A DNA stretch of 64,000 nt from contig NZ_JADKNH010000009.1 of assembly GCF_015352425.1 (NCBI RefSeq), positions 186,001 to 250,000 on the forward strand. The letters run 5' to 3'. The position numbers and the translations under genes were made by a program. Of the stretch, positions 41,199 to 50,400 are shown one piece after another. The notes under the pieces were generated by a model that worked only from the letters and a program-made list of their open reading frames with translations, was not told the DNA's origin and made no database searches. The stretch's first letter is position 1, and each line of letters opens with the position of its first letter. The DNA comes from Fusibacter ferrireducens. Lineage in GTDB: Bacteria > Bacillota > Clostridia > Peptostreptococcales > Acidaminobacteraceae.

Positions 41199-41999
41199 TC
41201 AACTTTGACCATCTTTCTTTCGACTCATTTCCAATATATACTTTAACGTCAATTCATTTTGTGTTTCGGATAATTGTTTTGTCGTTTTACCGGTGTATTT
41301 TTGGCTGGTTTTAATCAAATGCGCTTGGTCATAATAATGTGATTGTAGTTTTTCTGCATCGCCTATCCGACTTGAAAATTTAATAATATCAGCATACGCT
41401 TTTGGTGTTAATCCCATTTTCTTTTTAAACTGTCTCTCTAGTGTGCTTACGCTCATATAAAAATAATCTGCCATTGCTTTAACAGAAAACTCTGCGCTAT
41501 GCGCTTCTATATAATCCATCATTTCAGTGTCTAACTGGTCATTTTCCAAATAGAGTTCAAATCTTGTCTCTAAAAAAGCATAGATGTGTCTGACACGTGC
41601 TTCAGCAGACAGCTCTTGTTTTAACGCCGAGAACAGATCCCAAAGTTCGGGAGTGCCAGTCATTGTGCGGTCCGTAATTTCGTTGCAATTTAAATTAAAA
41701 AGCAACATAAATGCAGGTGGCAAAATTGAAATGCCAATCTGATAGACATTTTCTCCATAGAATACTTTCTTAGCACTTTGAATCTGACCGACAACGACGA
41801 CATTCGGCACTTTATCATAGCTGCCATTGTCCAGAACCATGTCATATAGGCTTTCAAAGTTGAATATGATATTGAGATGTCCAAGCGGCATAATCAGATC
41901 TTCTCTCTTATCCACTGGAAGATCAGAGTATTGCACAATCCAGACATAATCAATCAGTTTTTCAAGATTTTCAGGAGGTAAAACATGATCTACCCTCAC
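41199..41999 (-). CDS. AraC family transcriptional regulator
   Basis: A 266-residue regulator with a C-terminal double HTH (residues about 170-265; YFYMSVSTLERQFKKKMGLT) and a 150-residue N-terminal sensing domain of the DUF6597-like type. The start is GTG 41999, overlapping the tdk stop codon (GTGA). It probably controls the two genes downstream, inferred from order. The effector is unknown. Confidence 0.85.
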   Translation of the reverse strand: MRVDHVLPPENLEKLIDYVWIVQYSDLPVDKREDLIMPLGHLNIIFNFESLYDMVLDNGSYDKVPNVVVVGQIQSAKKVFYGENVYQIGISILPPAFMLLFNLNCNEITDRTMTGTPELWDLFSALKQELSAEARVRHIYAFLETRFELYLENDQLDTEMMDYIEAHSAEFSVKAMADYFYMSVSTLERQFKKKMGLTPKAYADIIKFSSRIGDAEKLQSHYYDQAHLIKTSQKYTGKTTKQLSETQNELTLKYILEMSRKKDGQS

Positions 42000-42592
42000 G
42001 ACTTGGAAACCTTATCCTTAAATTCAAAATAACAAGAAGCACAGAGTGATTCATATTCCACCTGATTCTCGCCATCTATAGCCACTTGATCCCCTTCAAA
42101 GACAAATTCTCCATTGATTTTTCTGCCGTTGAGAATTGCTTTTCTGCCGCATCTACAAATGGTTTTGAGTTCTTCTAAACTATGCGCTAAAAGAAGCAAC
42201 CGTTCAGAACCTTCAAATCCTCTCATTGAAAAGTCTGTCCGAAGCCCATAGCAAATCACTGGTATATTGCGCTTAACTGCGATTTCAAAAAAATGGTCAA
42301 TATGATGACGTTTAAAAAACTGGGCCTCATCCACAAGAATACAATCCACTTTGCCATGTGTATTCAAATATTGATCCACACATTGATTCACATCATCTTC
42401 GGGTTTGATTAAGATATCCACAGTCTTGGAGATCCCCAATCTTGAAACCACTTGATCGCCCCCTTTTGTATCTGTAAAAGGTTTGACGATAATAGAATGC
42501 ATGCCGCGTTCCTTATAATTGTACATCACTTGCATCAAAGCCGTGGACTTTCCACAGTTCATTGCACCATATCTAAAATATAATTTTGCCAT
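41996..42592 (-). CDS. tdk: Thymidine kinase
   Basis: Phosphorylates thymidine in salvage. The P-loop GAMNCGKST and the LVDEAQFF motif are present, with zinc Cys pairs CRC and CASC. 198 residues is normal. Its stop overlaps the start of the AraC-like gene. The Bacillus order rho-rpmE-tdk is kept apart from the intervening cutC. Confidence 0.97.
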   Translation of the reverse strand: MAKLYFRYGAMNCGKSTALMQVMYNYKERGMHSIIVKPFTDTKGGDQVVSRLGISKTVDILIKPEDDVNQCVDQYLNTHGKVDCILVDEAQFFKRHHIDHFFEIAVKRNIPVICYGLRTDFSMRGFEGSERLLLLAHSLEELKTICRCGRKAILNGRKINGEFVFEGDQVAIDGENQVEYESLCASCYFEFKDKVSKS

Positions 42593-42678
42593 TTTATTTG
42601 CCCCCAGCGGATTAATATTTTGCTGCTTATTTGTTACATTCTATTTTACCATTGATATACTTGAATTTGAATGTCCTC

Positions 42679-43290
42679 TCAAACAATTTTACTGCCATGC
42701 ACCTCAGATACACCTGTTTTTTCTACCAATTCAAGGTAGTTGTCCTTTGTCACGCCACCACCTGGCATGATGATGATTTCGCCTTTGCTCTCCCTATGAA
42801 GTGCCTTTAAAGACTCTATATTATCAAACGCCGAGTGCTTTCCACCTTTTGTCAATATCCTCTTAACGCCTATGTCCTTAAGCCAATGCATGGACCTAAA
42901 CAGATCCTTGCATTCATCAAAAGCCATATGAAAAGTGACTTCCATGCCTGTGGCTGCCACCATAAAGGCTTCCATATACGTTTTATCAACCTCGCCATCA
43001 CTTGTTAAAGCTCCAATTGCAATACCTTGATATCCCCATTTTTTACAGAGTTCAATCGTTTTCAACATTACTTCAAATTCTTTAACTGTGTATATAAAAT
43101 CGCCTCCCCTAGGCCTAACTAAAGCCATCAAGGGGATTTTAATTTTTTGCCGAATTTTCATGAGCATGTCTTCATCAGGCGTTACGCCTCCTATGTTTAA
43201 GCACTTGCAGACTTCAAGTCGATCTGCATGGTTCCGTGCTGCAATACAAGCCATTTCAAAATTGTCTATACAAGCTTCTCTTATGATCAC
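42679..43290 (-). CDS. cutC: CutC family protein
   Basis: A TIM-barrel protein of 203 residues. ADRLEVC, the FIYTVKEFEVML region, FHMAFDECKD and the C-terminal MPGGGVTKDN match CutC. The family was first linked to copper homeostasis, but its biochemical role is unsettled. It is shorter than enteric CutC (about 248). It lies between rpmE and tdk. Confidence 0.9.
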   Translation of the reverse strand: MIIREACIDNFEMACIAARNHADRLEVCKCLNIGGVTPDEDMLMKIRQKIKIPLMALVRPRGGDFIYTVKEFEVMLKTIELCKKWGYQGIAIGALTSDGEVDKTYMEAFMVAATGMEVTFHMAFDECKDLFRSMHWLKDIGVKRILTKGGKHSAFDNIESLKALHRESKGEIIIMPGGGVTKDNYLELVEKTGVSEVHGSKIV

Positions 43291-43391
43291 AATGCCTCCA
43301 ACGCCTTCTTGCTGACGCTTTCTCCAATTAGAACCTCTGAAAATTCTTTCGGTTCAAATCAAATCGTTTTAATTCATGTCGTTTTAACAAC

Positions 43392-43419
43392 AAAAAAGGT
43401 TGGGAATTTTTCCCAACCT
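43392..43419 (-). terminator. Terminator of rpmE
   Basis: AGGTTGGGAA and TTCCCAACCT form a 10-bp stem; six T follow on the minus strand, 15 bp past the rpmE stop codon. Confidence 0.92.
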
Positions 43420-43433
43420 CAACAATCTCAAAT

Positions 43434-43634
43434 TTATTTAAGACCATATTTCTCTTTGAATTTATCTGCTCTACCGCCGCGTTCTACTTGTTTAACTTGA
43501 CCTGTAAAGAACGGATGACACTCAGAACAAATCTCGATTCTTATCTCTTCTTTTGTCGATTTAGTCTTGAAGTTGTTTCCGCATGCGCAGTGTACTTCAA
43601 TCTCATGATAATCTGGATGAATTCCTTGTTTCAT
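43434..43634 (-). CDS. rpmE: 50S ribosomal protein L31, zinc type
   Basis: A 66-residue protein with Cys16, Cys18, Cys36 and Cys39 (CACGNN and CSECHPF), the zinc-binding C+ form of L31. Found directly after rho, as in Bacillus. A strong terminator follows. In many bacteria the C+ form is replaced under zinc limitation; no C- copy is in this window. Confidence 0.98.
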   Translation of the reverse strand: MKQGIHPDYHEIEVHCACGNNFKTKSTKEEIRIEICSECHPFFTGQVKQVERGGRADKFKEKYGLK

Positions 43635-43734
43635 TATTGTTCACCTCTTTCTTTCTAAAATTTATATCAATAATAGATAATCTAATTTCAAGCCTTATCA
43701 TTGTACCACAGTTGATTAAGACTTTCAATCACTT

Positions 43735-45141
43735 TTATAAAAAATCCCTATTTATGAGTTTTACGAATTCGTCATTGTTTCTTGTGCTGATCAAAGTATC
43801 AATTAATTTTTCTGTACTCTCTGCACTGTTTGACTTATCCAGATGCCTTCTGATACGCCATACGGCCTCAAGCTCATTCTTGTTGAATAAAAATTCTTCG
43901 CGTCGCGTGCCGGATTTCCTAATATCAACAGATGGAAATATCCGTTTTTCAGAAAGTCTTCGATCTAAAATCAACTCCATGTTGCCAGTGCCCTTGAATT
44001 CTTCGAAGATGACATCATCCATTCGAGATCCCGTCTCTACAAGTGCTGTGGCGAGAATCGTAAGCGATCCGCCTTCTTCAACATTTCTTGCTGCGCCAAA
44101 AAAACGCTTAGGCTTGTGAAGGGCATTTGGATCAAGACCACCTGACAATGTCTTGCCACTAGAAGGCATCACCAAGTTATATGCCCTTGCCAGTCTGGTA
44201 ATACTATCGAGTAAAATCACCACGTCCTTTTTCTGTTCAACAAGTGCTTTGGCGCGATTCAGCACCATTTCAGCCACTTTCACATGATGAGAAGGCAATT
44301 CATCAAAAGTACTGTAGACCACATCTGCATTAATAGAGCGTTTCATGTCAGTTACTTCTTCAGGTCTCTCATCAATGAGCAACACAATGAGCTCCACATC
44401 AGGATAGTTTTTAGAAATGCTTTTCGCAATTTTTTGAAGTAAAATGGTCTTTCCAGATTTAGGCGGGGCTACAATAAGCCCTCTTTGACCTTTTCCAATT
44501 GGCGAAACAATGTCTATGATTCTCATGGCAAGTTCCCTAGAATCGCCTTCAAGTTTAAATCTCGAAGTTGGATACATTGGCGTCAAATCATCAAATTTAG
44601 GTCTTTTCCCATTGGATTCTGGCTTCAAACCATTGATCTGTTTTACATATAAAAGTGCCCGAAAGCGTTCTCCAGGATTTGGCGTACGCGTTACGCCCAT
44701 AATTTTATCCCCTGTTCTCATGGAGAATTTTCTAATTTGAGAAGGGGACACATAGACGTCCAGTTCACTGGATAAAAAGTTTTGGAATCTTAAAAATCCG
44801 TAGCCTTGTTCGATAATTTCCAGCACACCTTCCACATCCTGTTTGCCTTCATTATTTTCCCTTTTGCCCCTTGATTCCGTCTCGTTCGACTTGTCCTCTA
44901 CACTGATGCAATCCTCCTCGGAGTCGTCCTCTAAATCCTCTTCGTTCATGTCCTCCGAAAAGTCATCCTCAATGAATTCAATGGTTTCATCGTTCTCACT
45001 CTCTGAAGTTTCCTGGTTGCCATTAATGATCAAATCAATCAAATCATCTTTTCTACGCCTTGTCAAATCTTCAAATCCCATCGCTTTAGCAATCTCTTTC
45101 AAGTCTTGAACTTTTTTCAAGCGCAATGTTCTAATATCCAT
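43735..45141 (-). CDS. rho: Transcription termination factor Rho
   Basis: RNA-dependent ATPase helicase. The N-terminal SAP-like helices (1-40) are followed by an acidic insert (about 42-90, rich in Asp/Glu), then the RNA-binding cold-shock-like domain ([15 protein letters not shown]), and the ATPase domain with Walker [10 protein letters not shown] and the secondary RNA site. The ATG at 45141 (468 aa) follows GGAGG; the longer reading from 45318 has no support. A minus-strand promoter TTGACT-N17-TATCAA lies at 45203-45231. Confidence 0.95.
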   Translation of the reverse strand: MDIRTLRLKKVQDLKEIAKAMGFEDLTRRRKDDLIDLIINGNQETSESENDETIEFIEDDFSEDMNEEDLEDDSEEDCISVEDKSNETESRGKRENNEGKQDVEGVLEIIEQGYGFLRFQNFLSSELDVYVSPSQIRKFSMRTGDKIMGVTRTPNPGERFRALLYVKQINGLKPESNGKRPKFDDLTPMYPTSRFKLEGDSRELAMRIIDIVSPIGKGQRGLIVAPPKSGKTILLQKIAKSISKNYPDVELIVLLIDERPEEVTDMKRSINADVVYSTFDELPSHHVKVAEMVLNRAKALVEQKKDVVILLDSITRLARAYNLVMPSSGKTLSGGLDPNALHKPKRFFGAARNVEEGGSLTILATALVETGSRMDDVIFEEFKGTGNMELILDRRLSEKRIFPSVDIRKSGTRREEFLFNKNELEAVWRIRRHLDKSNSAESTEKLIDTLISTRNNDEFVKLINRDFL

Positions 45142-45202
45142 TTTTCCTCCAATTTGCAACGTTATTATGTAATTTTTAAATTTTAATGAACAAACAAAAT
45201 AA

Positions 45203-45231
45203 TTGATAAACAATCGTTTAAAAATAGTCAA
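45203..45231 (-). promoter_or_regulatory. Candidate rho promoter
   Basis: TTGACT (45226-45231), 17 bp, TATCAA (45203-45208) on the minus strand, about 60 bp before the rho start. The -10 is weak (4 of 6). Confidence 0.45.
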
Positions 45232-45357
45232 ATTGTGATATATTAAAGGAGATGTCCTTCTATTTTCTTCGGGGAAATTTAGGTTATTGCAAAAAAGAAT
45301 GGTTCTGAGAAAATTCACACAAAGAATTGATGTTCACTAGAATAAATAGAATTGTTG

Positions 45358-45386
45358 CTACAGATAATACTAACATACTTCTGTAG
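45358..45386 (+). other. Inverted repeat in the leader of the transglutaminase-like gene
   Basis: CTACAG (45358-45363) and CTGTAG (45381-45386), 25 bp before the start. An extended -10-like TGATATATT lies at 45236-45244. The functions are unproved. Confidence 0.35.
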
Positions 45387-45410
45387 ACAAATCAAATGAA
45401 GGTGGTTGCA

Positions 45411-47246
45411 ATGAATAAAAAGCTACTTATGTGCTTGCTTGCTATAATTTTGATAATGCCTACACTTGCTTACGCTAACACACCCATTATGGATGGCGAT
45501 CCAATTATAGCGAAAGTCTATTTAGATGATTTTGAAATCCTCTTCACAAATCCACCGATCTATTTTCAAAATAAAATTATGGTGCCTGCACGTGCTGTTT
45601 TTGAAAAATTGGGCGTTCAAATTTATTGGATTGATCAATCCCAACAGCTTTTAGCTTACAGAGACAATGTCTTTGTGAAAATTCAAATTGGGAACGATAT
45701 TGCCTATGTAAACGGCAAAGCGACCTCTATGGGCATTACGCCCCTTATCCGATCTGGTGAAATCTTTATCCCAGCTACTTTTATTGCAGATGTATTTAGT
45801 CTCAGTTATAATTTGGATTCCAAATCACATAGTATCAATTTGGATTTCAGAGAAAACTTATATGAGTATGAACAATTTGAAGGCCGCCATTATAAAAAAA
45901 TCACCACACTCAACTGGGGCATCAGTTTTTTTATTCCAGAGTATTGGGAAAAAATTGACAACACGTATGCATCCTATGGCTATTTAAGTGATTATGAATA
46001 TTATAGATTTGAACCCCGAGTATTGCCGCTTAATAGTGATTTCACCAGAGCCATTTTATCCAATGCCCTGGTGAACAATCTAAGGTATGAATATGGCAAT
46101 CAGATTTCAAATTTAAAGACCTCTGAGCGCCTTTACAGTAATTTCCTATGTCATGTGATCACATATGATTTCCAAGGCCATCAAGAGCTTAAAAGGAAGT
46201 ACATTTATGTTTTTTTTGAAAACAATAACGGCTATATTTTCGAAGGCGAAATCAATGACACTGTAGATCCAAATGATGCAAAGGCCATTTTCGATACAAT
46301 TGTGAGCACTTTCCAGATCAGCAAACTCACTGTAGATGACAATAGCGAGCACTACATTGAACTCGGTAAATTTTATGAAAATGAAATGCATCTGGATATG
46401 CCACTCTACTCCAATATGATTGTCGAAAATCAATTTTTATTCAGCGGTACATTTCCTGAAGATACCACTTTAAAAGGGTTGCACATCATTGTCTCTAAAG
46501 GCTCTGAAAAGACAGAATACTATGCGCCTATTGCAAACGGCGTCTTTAAAGCCAATATTTTTACGCCTTTTGGTCTCGGTAAACACAATGTCACTGTAAT
46601 GGTTGAGGAGAAGGGGGATGCACCTTTATCCGAAGATGGAAATCAAGATAAAAATGGGGATCAGAACACAGTTGTGCCAACACTTGATGAAATCGTCAAT
46701 AATGCCATCTCGCTGGAGATGCCTATTGATTCCAAAAAAATTGTCATGAAGTTCAGTGTAATCAATACTTCTGATGATGCCATAAAATTCTTATTGCCAT
46801 CCGATTATATTGACTATGATGCCAACATTGTTTATCAAACCGCAAACAGTTTGACATATAATCTTACGAATGACTATGCAAAGTCAAAGATGATCTATGA
46901 ATGGCTGCTTGCCAACTACACCTATGAGCCCATTTTGGAAAACAACACGCTTTCCAGCACCACTGAAATGATTTCTAAAAAAAGTGGCACGGAAGTAGAT
47001 CTCAGCATTTTATACTCAGGCTTAATGCGCTCTATGAACATCCCCTCACGAATTGTGAGAGGCACCAACGAACAGGTTTCTCACTACTGGGTCGAGAACT
47101 TCATCAATGGCAAATGGCAACTCTCGGATATTGCTTGGGAAATAAAATATAAAGGCGATCAACCGCAAAGAAGTCTTAAATATTTTAATCTCAACATGAT
47201 GGGCCATTATTCGCAGTATAAAAAGACGGAGTTTTTACCGTTTTGA
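45411..47246 (+). CDS. Secreted copper-amine-oxidase-N / transglutaminase-like protein lacking the catalytic Cys
   Basis: A 611-residue exported protein. A signal peptide (1-22, ending AYA) is followed by a copper-amine-oxidase N-terminal-like domain (about 30-135; this module is a surface stalk or wall-binding module in Firmicutes), an unassigned middle, an acidic Asn/Asp linker near 405-420 and a transglutaminase-like C-terminal domain. There, the strand SGTEVDLSILYSGLMRS aligns with GxCxD of the family, but Cys is replaced by Glu528, while His558 (SHYWVE) and Asp573 (LSDIAW) remain. It is therefore probably non-catalytic. The start at 45411 has AAGGTGG five bases before. It is convergent with the giant surface-protein gene. 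Confidence 0.88.
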   Translation: MNKKLLMCLLAIILIMPTLAYANTPIMDGDPIIAKVYLDDFEILFTNPPIYFQNKIMVPARAVFEKLGVQIYWIDQSQQLLAYRDNVFVKIQIGNDIAYVNGKATSMGITPLIRSGEIFIPATFIADVFSLSYNLDSKSHSINLDFRENLYEYEQFEGRHYKKITTLNWGISFFIPEYWEKIDNTYASYGYLSDYEYYRFEPRVLPLNSDFTRAILSNALVNNLRYEYGNQISNLKTSERLYSNFLCHVITYDFQGHQELKRKYIYVFFENNNGYIFEGEINDTVDPNDAKAIFDTIVSTFQISKLTVDDNSEHYIELGKFYENEMHLDMPLYSNMIVENQFLFSGTFPEDTTLKGLHIIVSKGSEKTEYYAPIANGVFKANIFTPFGLGKHNVTVMVEEKGDAPLSEDGNQDKNGDQNTVVPTLDEIVNNAISLEMPIDSKKIVMKFSVINTSDDAIKFLLPSDYIDYDANIVYQTANSLTYNLTNDYAKSKMIYEWLLANYTYEPILENNTLSSTTEMISKKSGTEVDLSILYSGLMRSMNIPSRIVRGTNEQVSHYWVENFINGKWQLSDIAWEIKYKGDQPQRSLKYFNLNMMGHYSQYKKTEFLPF

Positions 47247-47370
47247 TTTGCATCTATTCTAACCAAAAAACCCCCAATACCATTCCCTTTGGGAAGCGTC
47301 CTCGGCTACGCCTGTGGATTCCCGGCGGGGATGGTATTGGGGGTTTTGATGTGTAGGCATAGATGCAAAT
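47246..47370 (+). repeat. Hairpin element E1 at the 3' end of the transglutaminase-like gene
   Basis: Outer 12-bp inverted repeat ATTTGCATCTAT (47246-47257) / ATAGATGCAAAT (47359-47370) encloses a 19-bp stem (47267-47287 / 47328-47346) that is T-rich on both outer sides. The loop holds AAGCGTCCTCGGCT (47294-47307) and GCCTGTGGATT (47310-47320), shared with E2 and E3. It probably acts as a bidirectional terminator. Confidence 0.85.
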
Positions 47371-47380
47371 TGTTTGACAT

Positions 47381-47473
47381 ACAAAAGGTGGCATATTAGC
47401 ATCCGTAGAGCAATCCGCAGGCCAAAAGCCGAGGACGCTTGCTCGTAGGGTGCTAATATGCCACCTTGTTCAT
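47381..47473 (-). repeat. Hairpin element E2, downstream of the giant gene; left direct repeat
   Basis: Stem AAGGTGGCATATTAGCA.CC / GGGTGCTAATATGCCACCTT (47385-47404, 47448-47467) with an inner GAGCAA/TTGCTC stem and the loop core AAGCGTCCTCGGCT on the minus strand. 92 of 93 bases are identical to E3. It lies 25 bp past the giant gene's stop codon and should act as its terminator. Confidence 0.92.
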
Positions 47474-47498
47474 CTCTATAATATTCTATTGCTCAATG

Positions 47499-50400
47499 CT
47501 ACTGAAGCATCGCCTTAAGCAAGAGTTCTAGCATTTTTGCGGCTTCAGCGCGTGTTGCTTTGCCGCTTGGATCAAATAGATTGCCTGGTTTCCCTGAGAT
47601 CAATCCTGTCTTTTGCATCATATCAACTGACACATTTGCATAAGATGCCACAGAAGCTGAATCAGCAAATACAGCAACTGGCTTGACAGCTGGAAGCTCT
47701 ATTTTTTCAACCTTATTCAAATAGTTATTGATCATAACGGCAAAATCTTGGCGTGAAATAGGTGCATTAGGGTTAAAAATACCATTACCTGTACCATTTG
47801 CAAGCCCTGTTGATTTTGCCCATTCCACAGCTGGCATATACCAATCTGACACTTTTACATCTACAAAGTTGCTCGATTTGTAAAGAGACAAATCCGCACC
47901 TGCAAGCTTAGAAAGAATCTGAACAACCTCAGCACGAGTGATATCTTTATTCGGCATGAATAAACCTGCACCCACACCATTTATAATGCCTTTGCTTGAG
48001 AGATATTTAACCGAATCTGCATACCATCCACTGACATCGCCAAATACAACCTCATTGTAACCAATTGCATATTTAGAGAAATGAGAGGTTGTAAATGTGA
48101 TAATCCCCTCTTTATACTCACATGCCATTGGCTGTAATTCACCTTCACTTGATACATAGTAAACAACTAAATTGTTTGGATCTTCATTTCCAGATAATTG
48201 ATAAGGTATTCCAACACGAATCTTTCCAAGACCAAAATTCGAAATGATCTTATCACCATCTTTCACAGTAAATTCAAATACCGGACGATTTCCAATAACT
48301 GCCTTTGATTTTTCAGAAAGTACCACTGGATCTACAGTTACCACTTTCACCGAAACAGATTCCGAAAGACCAAAAGCTTCAAGAGCTTTTTCATCGAATG
48401 TCAAGTTAACAGCACCCTTGATGGTCAAGGATTTTAGAACTTTTAAATCCGAGCCCTTCATTGTAAACTCTCCGTTAGAACCAAAAACTTTCTCCACACT
48501 ATTCTCAGACGTTGGTTTTGTTGCACTACCAGGTGCGACAACAACACCGCCTGATGTTGGAATGCTTGGCGTTGGCGTTTGAGTTCCTGAATCATGATCA
48601 TCATGGTCATCTGAATTGTCCTGAGGCGGATTGTCTCCACCTGTATTGTCTCCACCCGTATTATCTCCAGGTGTATCCCCACCAGATTGTGTCGCTTTTA
48701 CAACGGTTATTTCTTTGGTTGCAACTTTTTCACCTGCTGTCGCATCAAAATATGCTGTAATCGTCGTAGTGCCTTCAGCTACTGCTGTAACTTTACCGGA
48801 ATCACTAACTGAAGCTACTGCTGTATTACTTGAACGCCATTTGATATTTTCTGCATTTACTGCATCATTCGGTATTGCTGTTGCTGATAATTGAAGCGTC
48901 TTACCCATTTCTACTGTTGATTCCAGAGTATCGATTGAAACAGCTGTCACCCAAGTCGTTGGAGACAAGAAGATGTTTACATCTGTTCTGACCGGTGGAA
49001 TGACAATCACTTGATTGGTTGGATGTTCAGTATCTTCTGTTGAAAGATATGAGTCGTAATCATTCATAATGGCTCTTACTCTGTACGTCCCCTCAGGTAC
49101 CATCCAACCGTAATTACCTTCTGCATCTGATACTTGTGGATTGGTCTGGCCATATAGTTCAGCATTCCAGGTACTCCAAGTCCCTGCGCCCGTATCCTGA
49201 ACCTCACAAATCACAGTGACGCCTGTTAAACGATTTCCAGTTTCTTTATCCACAATATAACCACTTGGATCAATGAGAACTGTAACCTCTGCAATAATAA
49301 AGTTTAATGTTCTACCATCATTGGTCTTAACCGTTGCTGTAATGGTTTTAAGACCTGCACCACTCCAACCTGTCAGATTGGCCGTGAAGTAGCCACTAGA
49401 ATCCTTAGTTGCTGTATAATCCTTGCCTGAGAAATGGTAAACCAGCTCCGTTACATTGGTTTTATCAAATTTGGTGCCAATATTAATATCTCTACCATTT
49501 AAATGTGAATCCACCCATGCGGTAAAGGCTCTTACACCAATAACTTTGTTAACTGGAAGTACTGACATGCCTGCACTTGAACTCTTGACATTTTCGATGC
49601 CAATCGGATCAGCAGATACTTCACCTTCAAGCAATTTTGAAACTTCTGTTACATTGCCAGAATCTGTTGCAATCTGTGCCATTAAAGCATATTTGCCAAC
49701 TGTATCTAAAGTTACATTCGCTGAATACCAACGTCCATTTGGCTTTGTTGTCGCCAAAATTCTGCCGCTAATCATATCTTTAATAACAATATTCGTATTT
49801 GCTGTAGCTTCACCATATATCTTAATGGCTTCACTTACTTTAGCTGTTTCAGGTCCATTGATGCTGATGCCCACTTTTTCAAGCGTCACCTGTCCAACAT
49901 CGATTTGACCACTGGCACCTGCAACTGTAGCTTTAGCTTCTACGCTCACATAAGTTTCAGTCAAATCACCGATTCTCACTGGGATCTGTTTTTGGCCTGC
50001 TTGACCTGCAGCCAAATCCGTTACCGTGAAGTTTAAATCACTACTATTTACTGCCGTTATGCCATTTGGTAACGAAATTGAAAAGTTTATGGTTGCATTT
50101 TGTGAACCATTATTTTGGTATTTAACTGTGACATTGATTAAATCACCTTTTTTAACGAGCGCCTTATCAGCTACGACGTTGTTGCCTTCTCCTGAGAGAA
50201 TTGAATTTGCTGTTACAAGGGAATAGCTTGCATTATAAGAAAGTCTTCCTGTCTTTATCGCATCCTCCGTCACAACAAAAGTAGTTGGCGTTGACTGATA
50301 CATTGGATACGTACCATCTTCATTCATCACACCTGAAATTTGAAGCTTATACGTTCCCGCTTTTTTTATAGCCCCTGGCATACTGAATCCTGACGTTCCA

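Noticed and set aside
43340-43360. tRNA-like GGTTCAAATC string
   Set aside because: No acceptor, D or anticodon stem can be formed around it; chance match.
45142-45318. 59-residue N-terminal extension of Rho
   Set aside because: No ribosome site and no similarity to Rho; the ATG at 45141 follows GGAGG.
47381-47473. Insertion sequence or CRISPR repeat
   Set aside because: No transposase, no spacer-repeat array; only two copies and a related hairpin, so it is treated as a repeat element.
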